This document shows positions 11,201 through 23,879 of a DNA stretch of 64,000 nt, one piece after another. The stretch's first letter is position 1. Every line of letters begins with the position of its first letter. Location of the stretch: contig OX485809.1 in the NCBI GenBank assembly GCA_950295325.1, positions 3,160,001 through 3,224,000 of the forward strand. Direction: 5' to 3'. Both the position numbers and the translations under genes were made by a program. The notes under the pieces were generated by a model that did no database searches, was not told where the DNA came from, and was given only the letters and a program-made list of their open reading frames with translations. The stretch comes from Polytrichum commune (lineage: Eukaryota; Streptophyta; Polytrichopsida; Polytrichales; Polytrichaceae).

Positions 11201-11599
11201 CGAAAAATCACGAGGAAGATGACCACAAGCACGATTTGGATGTGCTAAATCATATTGCACTATGCTTACATGCATGTTGCATATCTTACAAGAAGTGGGT
11301 GCAGAGAGAAGAGTGTTTGTTTAGGGCCCACTTAGCCTACATGCATTGCCACCCCGACCCCGTTCCCATGCTGCAAATGATTTGCCATTTGCACATGAGG
11401 TGGGAGGCAAGTCGGTGAGAGACCAACTTAGGTAAGTTCAATGATGTTGAGGTCCAAAATGCGGAAGATATGCTGAATGCAATTGATGGCCCGGAGCTCG
11501 GTCGTAAAACATATAAGATATGTGGGTGTTATTTGGTTACTTTTCTCAATTGGACAAAAAGAATTTCATTGGTGTGTGGCTCAGTGAGGATCAAAGAAC

Positions 11600-11890
11600 A
11601 ACCTTCATAAAGACACATGTTTTAAACAGATTGGACTACTTCTTCATATTTTGTTAACTACTTCCCATTCAATTGTGAGGACCTATGCAATCAATTAAGA
11701 AACCAACAAACTTGTACTTCTGATAACCATTACTAAATATGAAGGAAATCTAATTTTCAATCCAAATTTTGTTGATGCTTCATTAAAGATTTTTAGTGCA
11801 AACCAAGCTCCATTGTGCAGATCTCATTGGTAGAAGTTGGAGGACATGAAAAGTGGACCAGATAACACCCACACACCTTGGCCACCCACT
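11600..11890 (+). repeat. dispersed repeat family R6, copy 3
   Basis: Third copy, with GACCTATGCAATCAATTAAG and CTTCTGATAACCATTACTAA matching 24820-24865. Its upstream part (11520-11600) also matches 24130-24170 (GTGAGGATCAAAGA). Confidence 0.7.
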
Positions 11891-11960
11891 GCAACTCCTA
11901 CAAACTCTAGTGTTTGAGGATTTTACATGCGGCAATTGGCAATAGTTGAGCATGGAGTGC

Positions 11961-11961
<1 letters not shown>

Positions 11962-12007
<46 letters not shown>
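11962..12007 (+). repeat. (CAA)n microsatellite
   Basis: About 15 uninterrupted AAC/CAA triplets. A second locus of the same motif is at 44203-44246. Confidence 0.95.
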
Positions 12008-12592
12008 CGCCCCAAACCCTAAATTCTAAACATGTACATTTGTTTACATAGGTAGTAGATTTCCAAAACATGGACCCACATTACAAATTACAATATGACA
12101 CCTTGAATATGCTTGAAGCAAATGTGGTGCGCAATTTTTTTGCACGTTGTCTTGCTCAATTATGGTTGCATGTTTTACCCAGTTTTGGGATAGCCTTGCA
12201 CTCGTTTCACTTCGCCACAACCTCCCATGAGACCCCACGAATAACTAGGCCACCATCTGCAACATCGACACATGACAACAATTGTGATGTGAGTGCATAG
12301 TGACCCAGAGAGCTCGTGGGAAGCAAGCCATGCACTCTTCGTGGGTGGGCTAAGGCACCATCTCATAATATGACGGTAACATGCATCTTGCCAGCACCAA
12401 AGTAAGGCCTTGCTCCCATACCCCCCGGCCTTCACCTTAATGTCATTATCAATTCAAATCATTGTAGTACACTAGGCATCATCCCCTGTCATAAGAGCCA
12501 TTGACATCCCTCCTCTAGTTTGCCAAGGCACTTATTCAATCCCACTACTTTATCCCGTGTTAAAAAGTAGGTGTCATTATCATATCAGCCAT
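12008..12592. other. intergenic, nothing recognised
   Basis: Overlapping short ORFs on both strands (12044-12435) have no family match that I can see. Confidence 0.4.

Positions 12593-12620
<28 letters not shown>
12593..12620. repeat. (TA)n microsatellite
   Basis: Fourteen TA units without interruption. Confidence 0.95.
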
Positions 12621-12623
<3 letters not shown>

Positions 12624-12659
12624 TCTGGTGTTGATGTATTCCGGTGGAATGCTCATATT

Positions 12660-12772
12660 CAGTGTAGTTAAGCCCTACCCCACCAAATTCCCTCTACATT
12701 TTGGCGGATTTGTCCATTTTACAGTAGAATACGGCGGGCAAGCGGCCTACATGGAAACTCACCTTTATGCCT
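12660..12772 (-). mobile_element. fragment of the 48046-48426 TWA element family
   Basis: In reverse complement it matches the left end of the element at 48046: GGTGAGTTTCCATGTAGGCC, then AATGTAGAGGGAATTT and GGGGTAGGG. One end only, so a truncated copy. Confidence 0.7.
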
Positions 12773-12896
12773 CCGCTCCCTCTAAAGTAAGGTAGGTAGT
12801 GTGGGACGGAGATATAGTAGTGGCTTTGGTGGAAATACTCAAAAACGGGAAACCTTCTCACAAAGTGGACTCAATTTACCCTCTTACTCCCTCTGT

Positions 12897-13106
12897 TTCA
12901 CAATAAAACCATGGTTTCTGCATAAACTCCGTGCCAGAATAAAACCATGGTTTCGTTACGGACCTCCTCCGGGCATGACAGAGACGTCGGCAACTTTTCG
13001 GCAACTCCCAATTTTGGTTAAAAAGCGCATTGTGGTTCAAATCCGGTCACTGTTCTTAATCCCGCACTGAAATAGAAACCATGGTTTTATTGTGAAACAG
13101 AGGGAG
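12897..13106. mobile_element. Stowaway-type MITE (210 bp)
   Basis: Termini CTCCCTCTGTTTCACAATAA and the reverse complement at the right, flanked by TA (12895-12896, 13107-13108). CTCCCTC termini with TA duplication define Stowaway MITEs, mobilised by plant mariner-like transposases. The AAACCATGGTTT palindrome near each end gives additional hairpin potential. Confidence 0.95.
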
Positions 13107-13109
13107 TAG

Positions 13110-14540
13110 TTATTTACATCCTGCTAATCTCATTAGCCACTTTTTCTCCTATAAGGCAATTGCAAATGAGGCACACTTTGTGTTGGAACATTCCCTATAT
13201 AACCACATGAGAGTTAAGTTTCCAACAATATTTTAGAACATAGTAATAGGAAAACCTGAAATCTTTCTTTCAATTGGACCATGAGTTGACATTAGCCTCT
13301 ATCTCACTCATATTACCATAGTCCACCACTTCATACAATTAACCAGTTTGAAACCATCATGATGGACTTTTAGTCCCATTAGCTTGTTAGTTTCCCATGC
13401 TCTAAAATCAATTTCATTTCATTTCATTCAATGATTCAAATCATACTTTTGTAAGTGCCTTTGCATGCCAGCCACATGATTCTGAAAGGAGGACTAGGCA
13501 ATTCTCGTTCAGGTAATAAGTTGCTTTTAAAAGAATGTTTTGAGGCTTGCAAGTTTCTATTCATGCCTTAATGCTTAATGCTTAATAATAATAATAATTA
13601 TTATTATTATTTTACAGGCGCTGCCTGTGATGACAGCTCACCACATCATGCCAGTGCTTAAATAAAACACTTTTCCTGGGAAACCCACCCGGGACCATCC
13701 CAATTAAAAAAAGGAAGGAAGGGCAGGGGCTTCAGTCAACAGAGTTGCACAGTATTCTCATCCACAGTGGATGAATTTGGAGAAATTTACAGGGGGCCTG
13801 GGTGGGTGGCTCACAATGCTTGTGCATCCTGCTGCAAGAGGTCATTTCAAGCGTCTTCTAGGCGCCGCTTGTGACCTACTTTGGCTCTTCATTTTGGATG
13901 ATATTCATCCATCCATCCATCCATTCTTTTTTCTATTCAAGGGAAAGGGGAGAGCTTCCATGTGACCTCCTTTCTCAAATACATGTGTTAGCTCTGTACT
14001 TGTCCTATTCTATATGGTTTTGTAGAAAACTCAAAACTCATGGAAGGACCACCTCACGTTGCTTTGGATATTTTTGAGAGCAACGTTTGCATGAAGTAAT
14101 GACTTAGTAGAAAATTGGCATATACATGTGCGACACGTGATGGACGGTGTAGGCAACTTCCGTCCAAGAGTAAGAGGAGGGGTAATAGGTGTCTTGATGT
14201 GATATTTATGTCAAATAATAATGGGTGCACGAGAAGCTTAGGAAATATGAAACATTTTCCCATCGGTCCACCACGTGAATTACGAGAGGAGGCATCACTC
14301 ACGTGTAATTTAAATCAACATGTGGATAGTTGCATGTGGGAGTATCGCAAACCAACTCTTCGTTATGTAAGTCAATCATCACAATAGTGTTTAGATGTTT
14401 GAGTAGTTGCATGTATGAGGACGGGAAATTGACTCTATAGTTAGAGGTCGGTCATCACAAATCTATTTGGATGTTTGAGAAATGAGATGTTGTTGTCTAC
14501 ACATGTATAATAGAGCAACCTTCTTCAAGACGGCGTCTCC
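13110..14540. other. intergenic with small simple repeats
   Basis: No supported gene. Holds a short TAA/TTA palindromic repeat (13584-13611) and CATC repeats (13908-13923). ORFs at 13771-14387 overlap in several frames and are not recognisable. Confidence 0.4.
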
Positions 14541-14544
14541 TTTG

Positions 14545-15065
14545 CGCTACATTGCCTAGGGTGTGAACTGTCACGTGCAGAATAGTGTGACTTACCCCAT
14601 TTTGAGGCACATGCTAGGTTACAACTACATCACTGATGTCGCCTCATGGCACTCGGCGTTCAAATGCACTTACTAATATCTTGGCATGATTGATCAACGA
14701 TGTTATGAAGTGCATGCATGTGTTACACAATGGCCTACATGTTGACTAAGGGTACACGAATGACACTTGACATTAGTATGCTCAAGAACATTGTCTTCTT
14801 GCATACTAAAATGTAGTTAGACCACACTTGCCATTAGTATGCTTAATCATATATGCCCCTTGCATACCACAAAGCCATCATCTCAAGTATCCCAATGTGC
14901 TACGCTAACTGTCATAATTTGATTTTTTTTTTCATTTCAAAAAATTATTAATGTTGACGAATAGTGTCATGTTGACAATTAGTCGATGTGACACTTTGAA
15001 ACCTCTAGATGTCTAGTTTAGACTGTTCACCAATAGTGTGTGTGACACTAAATAGCATACACAAT
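14545..15065 (+). repeat. repeat family R9, unoccupied copy
   Basis: Aligns with 18935-19957 (CACTTACTAATATCTTGGCAT, GTTACACAATGG, GACACTT(T/C)GA(A/G)ACCTCTAG). It lacks the hAT-like insertion and has CACAAAGCCATCATCTCAAG where the other copy has the insertion, so it records the empty target site. Its own ends are decayed. Confidence 0.75.
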
Positions 15066-15349
15066 GTATCTTTGATTTGAAGAACACACACAACCACCAC
15101 CTTGACCATGCAATGTATATAGCGTGGCAATTATTGGTCAGTGAAAGCTAAGTCAACATGATGTGCAAGTCTATGACTTCTTGGAAACTCAAGTAGGTTT
15201 ACACATTATAAAACTCTCTACATTCACCTCTACTTTCAATGATGGATTTTATTTATTTTTTAATTCCTCATTTATTTTCTAGTAAGAAACTCTTATAGTA
15301 GAGGTGCCACATCATTCACCTAATGCTCACACAAAATGCCCCTTCCCAC

Positions 15350-15520
15350 CTAATTTTAGCTCAACCTAGAATTTCGTTCTTAAAACATGGCCTTCACACC
15401 ATCGATATTATCTAGTCTTGAGCCCAGTTCATAAAGGACATGGATTGGTTAAAAAATGGATGTATTAAACCTCAAGCACCGAAATTATACTAAGGTACTC
15501 CCTATCATGCTTTGAGTTGT
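15350..15520 (-). repeat. repeat family R7, partial copy
   Basis: Matches 10400-10585 (TCGTTC..AAA.CATGGCCTTCACACCATCG). Only the 3' part of the family (in minus orientation, the 5' part is missing) is present. Confidence 0.65.
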
Positions 15521-16190
15521 AGCTTAGTGGGGGTGAGATAGCTCACCCTTGGAAGAAGAAGTGGAACCCCTGCTCCGATCTTAAACACATTCAGAGTTGT
15601 GCCTTATTGAATTTAATGTGAGTATTTGCTTAGATATGTTAGGCATTGATCAACATAGGTTGAATACGAGTTTTTTGTTGGAATGATTAAGGTTTAAAAG
15701 AGGAACATGGCTTCAAATCCAACTTGCAGATGTGGATTGTACAGGGCCTTATAAGGTAGAAGTACCATAACCCGTGAAAATAAGGTGGTTCGCATTGAAG
15801 ATCTGGTCTGACAATCATGAGATAATTTTCCAAGATAGGCGAGAAGGATTCATGAAGAATGCAAGTTGTTTCATATTTTTTTGCTCTATACAAAAAATGA
15901 TACAAATTTTCAAAGTGGAATGTTGTCCAAACCCTACTCATTCACTAGATTATCCCTACACCGAACACGGTAATCCGCATTTCCATACAAATGATTGCCT
16001 AAATCAGTTATCTCATGAGTACATTGACACTTGACTCCCATTGGTTACACTAAGTGTAAACGCATTGAAGTTGTCGCCGAGCCATGACCGGTTTTAGAAA
16101 TGGCACTTCACCATTGTGATGGCAGTTTAGTGCACGGCTAGAGGATGGTTAACGGGTTATGGTATTTCTACCTTAACAAGGTTCTTGGAA
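15521..16190. other. intergenic, nothing recognised
   Basis: Short ORFs at 15687-16034 are shadows of one another. No family recognised. Confidence 0.4.
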
Positions 16191-16199
16191 GGCTAGATC

Positions 16200-18120
16200 A
16201 ACACTTAGCCAGAACACTAAAATGGAGTTCTTTGCCAATAATATCATATTTGGAGGAGGAGTTTACTTTGATCAAATGATGGAAGAAAATAGTGGATGGG
16301 ATCTCAGGGGACGCTCCAAAACATAATGGGGAGATGGCGGATGCGGTAATTGAGGTGATAGCTAAGGCAAGCCAAACCGGATTTGAAGATGACCTCAATC
16401 CCTTTTGGGCACAAAGTGGTGAAACTTCCGTTAGATGTTGAAAGGAATTTTAGTGGGTTCTTAGTTAGGAAAGAGGTCGTAACATTCAAGGTTGATCCTC
16501 AAAAGTTGCTTAATCATATGGCATTTTTGAAGGATCAACTTGTGATCACCAAGTTGGTCGGCCCTAAACCCAACTCTTGTATTTTGATGAACTTGACCCA
16601 ATTCCGGGTAATTGTGTTGATGCCAATGTTGATTGGGTTGGAGTAGGCGATGCCTAGCGGCATGTTCATTGTTCAAAGCGTATGGTTACATGTAAACCTC
16701 CGGTGAGGCCCGTGTCTTGGGAAACCTTCTCGTACATTGGGATTTGTGTGAAGTGCAGGTGTTGGCACTACGTCCAGTCGTTTCGTGGGGAAGATAATTC
16801 GCTTGGGTTGTGGGAAGGCTCGCTGTATAGAGCAAATTTTTTGCATCTCACTTGCAGGTGTAACGGTGGAGATGAATTCCTCTTTGGTGCATTTCTCCTT
16901 CAGCTCTCGTTTGCCTCTTTGTGTGGCGAGTGTTTCCTTCATTTGGAAGACTAACCACATTTGTCCGATCATGTCTATGCTCAAGGTAGCTATCCATTTT
17001 GATCGTGCATGTGATGGTCTTGATGTAGGTTTTGCAAGTATTTCGGGTGTGGACATCGCGGTGTAGTCATCGGTTTTTTGTCCTTTGGTGGTTTGGCTCT
17101 CCGATGCATTTTTTATTCTTGGTTTACGGTATTGAAACATCACTGGTGTACATTCAATGATGTGCATGGTTTTAGGGAGTGTTGCTTGGGTGGCTTGCCT
17201 TGAGTTGTGATCGTATGACAACTCTTGCGCTCCGGTGACACATTCTCCAGTTGAGCGTCCATGTCTGAATCTTCTTCGGCATCTAAGTCATGGAAGCGAA
17301 GGGCCTAATTTGAGTGTTGTGGGTTGTGTGAGATTGGCAGTTGTGCGTGAACATGTTGTCTCAATTTATATTGGTCATTGAGTGTTGACCACTGCATTGT
17401 ATTCGGCTGCTAGTTAGGTTGCTATATGCTAGTGAGGGGTCAAGCCAGGAGGTTACATGTGTCACTATAACTACGTTGTGGGTGGGTTGGGGGTGTCGCT
17501 CCAGTTACTTGTTCGATGGTCGTTTCTGGGTGGTGTCTTGTTGTGGATTCGACATTGGTTTCAATGTTATGGCGTGTTACTCTAGTTGCAAGTTTGGTGT
17601 GGGTTCAACGTTGGCGTTCAAAGAGGGGGATGTGAGGTGGTAAATTATGTGCGAGGTGGGATGGAGTGTGCTATGGGGGGGATACCACTAGTGGGTGCTA
17701 TGGAGAAAGATGAAGGGGTGTGGCCAAGGATGAGTGTCTACTATGGTTTTGGGTTCCAAGAGGCTATCTTGTTGGTCATTAAGGTGTGCTATGAGGCTTT
17801 ATGAAGAGTGGACACATCTCCCTCCACAACATCAAAGCCTCATTGGTTGATGCAGTTGTCCTTTGGTGGTGCTTCTGCGGCAGTTCCATCGATTCCATAG
17901 TTGTCCTTTGGTGGTGGCTAAGCTCGGTAGATAATGCGTAGGTTGTGGCGTAGATCTGGGAGAGAGGGAGGAGAGGTGCATATTGAATGAGTTGTGGATC
18001 TATGGCTAGGTTGGCTAGAAGGTGCATTGAGTGTAAGAGAACACTCCGGGTAGCAGATGTAGGATATTGTTGGCTGGTTGAGGCTAAGCAGGGTACACAA
18101 CACTAATAAACTCGCATATT
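16200..18120. other. unrecognised, probably decayed coding DNA
   Basis: Holds the longest uninterrupted minus-strand ORF of the repeat-rich part (16673-17221, 182 codons, Thr/Lys/Pro-rich) and, on the plus strand, a broken frame at 16180-16650 with plausible protein texture (EEEFTLI, IVDGISGDAP, VKLPLDVERNFSGFLVRKEVV). Stops interrupt the plus frame. The two strands cannot both be coding, and I recognise no domain. The plus-strand part may be a LINE ORF1 remnant, given the LINE debris elsewhere, but that is a guess. Confidence 0.3.
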
Positions 18121-18849
18121 GATGATTATGAAGGTAGATGCGTTGATGACCATTGGTGTAGGGTTTTGTTGGTGATTGCTTTGTCCTTCTTGTGTTGTTG
18201 TGTATCTTCGGAGCATCATCTTCTATGTTTTGATCTTGATCTTGGAGCTCTGGTGTTTACGATCCACCAAGATAGTGCAACGTTTCTAGGAAGCGTGATG
18301 CAATGGCCATGCGAGCCGCCACCAGTGTCATAGCTCTCATCACATTTTTTCTCCCTTGTCCTCCATGCCACATGAAAACCCTACACACCGTAGTTTCTAA
18401 ACTATAATTTGTATGATTGGAATCCAACAAAGAACAATTAAATATCCAAGGCAAGAACCCCACAATCACTTGCAAAGTGCTTGATACTTCAAGTATATGG
18501 CACCTCGCTTCGCCTTCACATGTTATTCATGAAAATCCTCCTTGGGAAAACAACAAAAGAAAATGAAAAGGAAGTCGAAGAGGACAAATCTAATCACTCA
18601 TCTGTTAAAGGTCCGAGAGGCCCAATATGGACCTCAATATGTAATGAAGATATCTTCTTGAATGCTTAAGCTGAAAAGTCAAAAGTAACTTTTCAGTCTG
18701 AAATCAGCCAATTATCACATGCATTGCTCCAATCAGAACTTATCATAAATAATTCATATGTAGTTGACATATATGTGCATTGAATGTATACATTTATACA
18801 TAAATTCAATTTGTATTATATTCTACAATTATGACATATATAAGGAGCC
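18121..18849. other. intergenic, nothing recognised
   Basis: AT-rich, with short ORFs (18257-18669) only. Confidence 0.4.
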
Positions 18850-18934
18850 AATATAGTTATTCATAAAGTCTCTCAAAGAGGGACAAAACTCTATGCTTGA
18901 TCTTTCTTTTGTGAAAACTTTCTATTAAGAGCTA

Positions 18935-19957
18935 CACCATTCATAAATTTAGTGTTACATGTGTAATAGTGTCTTTTACCCTAATTCGAGGCTTATGTTA
19001 GGTTGCACTAATGATCAACAACTTCATCATTAGTGTCACCACATGGAACTTGGAGTTCAAATGTGCTTACTAATATCTTGGCATTCATGAGTACATTCAA
19101 TAATGTTAAGAGGTGTATGCATATGTTACACAATGGTCCACAAGTTGACTAGAGTGTACACAAAAGACACTTGCATGCTCAATAATATCTTCCCCCTTGC
19201 AAACTAAAACACAAAACCACCCACGGGTAGGTCACTCTAAGGCATTTTTGTGCACCACGTGCGGCTGGGGTTTTTTTGTTTTGGGGCTATTTACCTTCAA
19301 GGGCTGAATTAAAGCCTCCCTATAATTACTTAAATTTCAAAAATGGCCCATTTGTTTGCACCCTTCCATTACTTATATTGTCCAAGTCACTGCAATTTTT
19401 TGTACTCTATATTCCTTTTAAGTAATAAAAGCTAATTTACTTCCTAACGCATTGACGAGTGTTAAGGGAAACCATGGAAACAAAGAAGGGTGCAAACAAT
19501 AATATCATTGCAAACAAAGTTATGAAGAAAACACATAGGAGACCATAGCAAACATACTAAACATACCTTCTAGGATCCTTATCTTCAGCCCCTATATTAA
19601 TTTTACAAAAAAATAATGGCCCACATTTTATGTCCATCTAACTTACTTATAATGGGATTGTCTACATTTAATGGCCCCTTCATTATTTGGAATTCCTTTA
19701 TAATTTTTATTTCAAATGATTTTAATCCTCTCTATATTATGCCGCACGTCGTTTTTAAAATGCACTAAGTGACCTACCCGTGAAACCACCATCTCAAGTA
19801 AATGTCATGATCTTAACATTTTTTTCACTTAATTTTTACTAATGTTGTCGAAGAGTATTGTATTGGCATTTAGCGGATGTGACACTTCGAGACCTCTAGG
19901 CACCTAGTTTAGGCCCTTCACAAATAATGAACATGACACCAAATACCATAAATGATG
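18935..19957 (+). mobile_element. TA-flanked inverted-repeat element (R9), carrying a nested hAT-like element
   Basis: Left end CACCATTCATAAATTTAGTG and right end ACCATAAATGATG are imperfect inverted repeats, flanked by TA (18933-18934, 19958-19959). An uninterrupted relative lies at 14545-15065, and the R10 copy at 34690 shows the empty target. The TACAC start relates it to the TACACTA MITEs. Net length without the nested element is about 450 bp. Confidence 0.7.
19222..19782. mobile_element. hAT-like non-autonomous element with 8-bp duplication (561 bp)
   Basis: TIR starts CACGGGTAGGTCACT on the left and ends AGTGACCTACCCGTG on the right. Similarity extends, with gaps, to about 43 bp (to GTGCGGC). 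Perfect 8-bp target duplication AAACCACC at 19214-19221 and 19783-19790. The relative at 39580-39988 has the same ends. No transposase ORF. An 8-bp duplication supports hAT; a MULE would give 9 bp or more. Confidence 0.85.
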
Positions 19958-20180
19958 TAGTTAGCTCATTGTACACTAGAACCTATTTTGAAACTTGGGT
20001 GTCATTATTGGAATCTCCTCTTTCCACATCTCAAACTTTGACAAAATCTTTGGATCTAAAATAAGGTAGGTGCATGGAACCCATGTTCTTAAATCTTGGA
20101 TTGGCTTATGCAGAACTAGCTTGCCCCACCCATCCTAATAGGACAAGCTAGAAAGTCAAATAGCCCAACACCATTCTTTA

Positions 20181-20646
20181 TGTATGGTAATTTAATTATT
20201 AAGAAAATGTGGGTGACTTTATGTTCATTCATCTCCTTTACTTCGCAAATAACACTATCGGCTCTTATAGTTGCGAATGAGACACTCATAGGCAATATAG
20301 CAAATTAAATTTCATTTTGCTAGGACATTAAGAGATGTTGTTGAACCAAGCTTGGGAACCGTTTGGATATAAAGTATACTTAGGGCCACCAAGGAAACAT
20401 GACTTGGCGTCCACCAAACACAACAAATTACAACTTATACTATAACATTGACGCAACTACGTGCTAAACAACTAAGGAGGGTTATTTTGTTTTCCGGTTA
20501 CTATAGTGTCCATCCCCGGAAGGGGAGAGTAGTATTGTCCAAATTTCCCCTTGTCTGGTGGGCATTGGGTCATTTGACAATACGAACGGACACTTCATTC
20601 ATGCCGGCCCCTTCAAATAGGGACCGGAGTTTCTATCATCATATAC
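20181..20646. other. intergenic, nothing recognised
   Basis: No terminal repeats or recognisable ORF. The ORF at 20448-20768 runs into the next element and is not coding in appearance. Confidence 0.4.
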
Positions 20647-20649
20647 TTA

Positions 20650-21147
20650 GGGCCACTTTACACACGAGACTGAGTGCTTGTGACCATTACACTTCAAGCA
20701 CTCTCATTGGTGGTAAACGTGGACCTGGTTCAAGTTCACTTCACACTACTCTTGAGGGACCAACATAGTATGTGAATGCAAGATGGATGCAAAGTCTACA
20801 TGGATTCCTACATGGCATCAAATGGATCATGTTTCATGGTCACTTGGAATATTTTCAAAAACCACCTTTTGTAAGTAGGCCTAACACAAAACCAGGAAAC
20901 CATCGCACTCTGAACATTCACAACCGTTGATTTGTTCTATATTATAATGTGCGAAGACCCGCATGAATAGAAATTCATTGAAATAGCATTTGATTGAGGG
21001 TCCGGTCACATATGACTTCACATTACACTTGAGGATTCGTGACCACAATACATGAATTTGGAGGTATCTTGGGACGGCCTTTGGACACTCTCTTTTGGGC
21101 GCTCACAATTTCACGGTCACAACTCTTAGCTCGTGTGTGAAGTGGCC
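20650..21147 (+). mobile_element. Harbinger/Tourist-like element, 487-bp family, copy 1
   Basis: Left end GGGCCACTTTACACACGAGA after TTA (20647-20649). Right end GCTCGTGTGTGAAGTGGCC, decayed at the duplication. Full-length match to 25119-25605 and 28526-29012. Confidence 0.85.
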
Positions 21148-22194
21148 TTTGGCCCCATGCCTAAATTATGGACAAAATGGACTTGTATACAATTTGTCAT
21201 GTACGTTTATCAAGGGACAAGTCCGTGATACAAATTCCTATGAAAGAAAATGATGAAAGTAGCCTTAGATTAACACTTAACTTCTTAAGAAGCATGTTTT
21301 GGGCTTATGAATGACTCTTGAAGGCATATTCATTCAAGAGGAAGGTGCTAGGAAGGTTACAATGGGATCATTGTGTTCCTCGTGACTTTTCCCTTGGTTG
21401 ATAAATTGTTATATATAGAAACTTCATGTTATTTACATAGAATCAATTTTCCATGGACTCTTTTTCTTCCTCAAAGTGTATGTCTATTCTTAATATTATC
21501 TTCAAATTTTGGACTATAATTCAATTACATATATTTATCCAAAAAACTGAAGTTTAATGATTCTAAATTTATTATAAACAAATCAAAAAATACTAAATAT
21601 TGCTACCGCATTGATGTGATCTTAGAATCATAAGCAACAACTGTTCTTTTTGGTACAATAAAATTTGAGCTTAGCAAAATTTATTTTTAGATGATCTAAT
21701 GGAACCACAATACGCTCTAGGAAGTTAAGGGTTAAGGATCACATCTTTTGTTGCAAACACACTTTTGTTGCATGTACATGGTGTTCTTTGTGATTAATGA
21801 CATCCACAATGTTGTTTCAATCATATTGCTTCACATAATGGATGTATAATTGGAGGTGTTGACCTACATTCCAAGTTTATTCCAAGTTTCAAATGACATG
21901 TTTTGAAATGTGCATGTATTGACAACACAAAAACGTACTCTCATAACATTTTAACTTGTGAACAAATTTTTGTCAAGATTAACCGTTATTTATTCATGGG
22001 TGCATTCTAGTGAACTTGGAACTTCATACCACCTCTTAACATCTTGTCAGACCCTTAACATCTTGGAGAGTATTGTGGTGTTAATAGATCATTTAAGAAG
22101 TAATCTTTCTAGAGAGCATTTTTTTTTATTGTATTTAAATTTTTTTTGTTGCTAATGAATTCAAGATCACATCATGTACAAGCATAACTAATGA
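21148..22194. other. AT-rich intergenic, nothing recognised
   Basis: Strongly AT-rich. No ORF or terminal repeats seen. Confidence 0.4.
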
Positions 22195-22449
22195 TTCACC
22201 TTGACCATGAAACAAATGGCCTACCTCCAAGAGGTGGTTCTTGAGAATAGTCCAAGTGACCACGAGACATAATTCATTTGATGCCATGTAGAAATCCTTG
22301 TAGACTTTACATCCATCTTGCATTCACCTACTCCGTTGGTCCCTCAAGCGTAGTTTGAAGTGAACTTGGACCGGCTCCACCTTTTCCACCAATGAGAGTG
22401 CTTGAAGTGTAATGGTCACATGCTCTCAGTCTCATGTGTGAAGTGGCCC
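22195..22449 (-). mobile_element. Harbinger-like element, 487-bp family, truncated copy
   Basis: Minus-orientation match to about the first half of the family (GCCTACCTCCAAGAGGTG to TGTGTGAAGTGGCCC). The distal half is absent. It abuts the next element at a TTA. Confidence 0.8.
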
Positions 22450-22452
22450 TTA

Positions 22453-22962
22453 GAGCAAGCCCACTCTCCTTGCATTTGCATTTGCACTTTAACATCCGCA
22501 ATGCAGATGCAGATGCAGGGAAGTTGGCCACTCACTAACGTAAATATCAAGCACAAATGAAAATTTATGCAAGAAGCTTCGAATTCCTTGCATATGTGAG
22601 AGATATGCAGGGAGGGTTATATATAATACAATAATTTTTTTCTTAACCTTTGACCTACTGCTTTTCTCTAGTACCAGCTAGTTATAGATGAACGGGATGA
22701 GTTTGAAAAATAAACAATCGAAGTTTGAGACTCCAAAACATTAACCATCACAAATGAACCGGACGAGTTTAAGAAATAACTAGTTGAAGTTTATGACTTC
22801 ACACAATCACTTATCAGTTTAGAGGAAATTCAAAAGTTAGTATTGAAAACAATGCAAGATGAGACGCAGGTTTGCATGGGTATGCCACCAGCATCCTGGA
22901 CATACGCCAACACTTTTCATTCCCAGATGCAGATGCAGATCCAGGAACGACTGGGCTTGCTC
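22453..22962. mobile_element. Harbinger-like element with GAGCAAGCCC ends (510 bp)
   Basis: Ends GAGCAAGCCCACTC and CTGGGCTTGCTC are inverted repeats, each followed by subterminal short repeats (GCATTTGCATTTGC on the left, GATGCAGATGCAGAT on the right). TTA duplication at 22450-22452 and 22963-22965. It was inserted at the end of the truncated Harbinger-like copy. Internal ORFs are short and unrecognised. Confidence 0.8.
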
Positions 22963-22965
22963 TTA

Positions 22966-23879
22966 GACTACGTCACTTGCAAAGAAGCCGGGACGATTAC
23001 CCAACCCAAGATCGACCCGAAATGAGGGGCTCCACTTGAATTAAAATCACTGAATGGAGGCCTTTTGCAGCTTGAGTTGCAGAAATGTGTGTGGAGGCCA
23101 CTGAGACGGACAAAGTTGCCACCCACTCCTACTAAAAAACACACACCATGATTGCTCCTGAAATTGAAAGCAACGGTCTTCGTTGTTCTTGCGGCGCCAA
23201 TGTCAGGTGGGGAAAGATACTTTTGGCTTTGGGCTTACACTAGGCCCACCCATCCACTAGACCAACGGCCCCACCTCATAGTCAACCACCCCTAGTGGTT
23301 GAGGCATTTCTTTGCATTCAAAGGGGTTGGGTGCACACTAGGGTTTGGGAATAAGAAGATGATACGATGAGGAATTTGAGTGGCACGAATGTGGCATCAC
23401 TTTCTTGTCATCAAATGTCGACGATGGTTTCAGTCCAAGATGACCCAAAACTACTTGAGGGTAATGGACAGCTACCCCAAACCAAATGGATCAGCTAGCA
23501 GCTCGATTCCCGGTTGTGAAATCTTCTTTCTACTTGATGGAGAAACGAGCCAGATGGCCGTGCGTCTCCCATGTTTACCCAGAAATAAATAAGTAAATAA
23601 ACCATCTTTGATGGTTTCTAAACCATTCGTGTTTTAAGAAACCAATGTTTAAGCGTGGGTCTAATCTTAAGTTCGAAAGCAAACTACTGTAGTCCATTGA
23701 GGGTTGTTTTCAACCCCAAGTTACTTGGGCCGAAACCCTAATGGAATCCACCCATGTAAAGATGTTAGATTCCTCTCACACACTGTCGTTTTTGTTCTGC
23801 AAATTAAGTGGATGTGAAACACAATTTCATATGATAAGCCCTGATTACAAATCATGAGAAAGAGATTTACCATGTTAAG
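22966..23879. other. intergenic, nothing recognised
   Basis: No supported gene or element. Confidence 0.4.

Larger units (their letters stand above)
18850..20180 (+). repeat. dispersed repeat family R10, split by an insertion
   Basis: 18850-18932 (AAAGTCTCTCAAAGAGGGAC, TTTCTATTAAGAG) and 19960-20180 (AGAACCTATTTTGAAA, ATTGGCTTATG, CTAGCTTG, GACAAGCTAGAAA) together align with the continuous copy at 34690-34965. The intervening 18935-19957 is therefore an insertion. Confidence 0.75.

Noticed and set aside
16673-17221. 182-codon minus-strand ORF as a gene
   Set aside because: No recognisable domain, biased composition, no introns or neighbours in support, and the opposite strand is also open in pieces.
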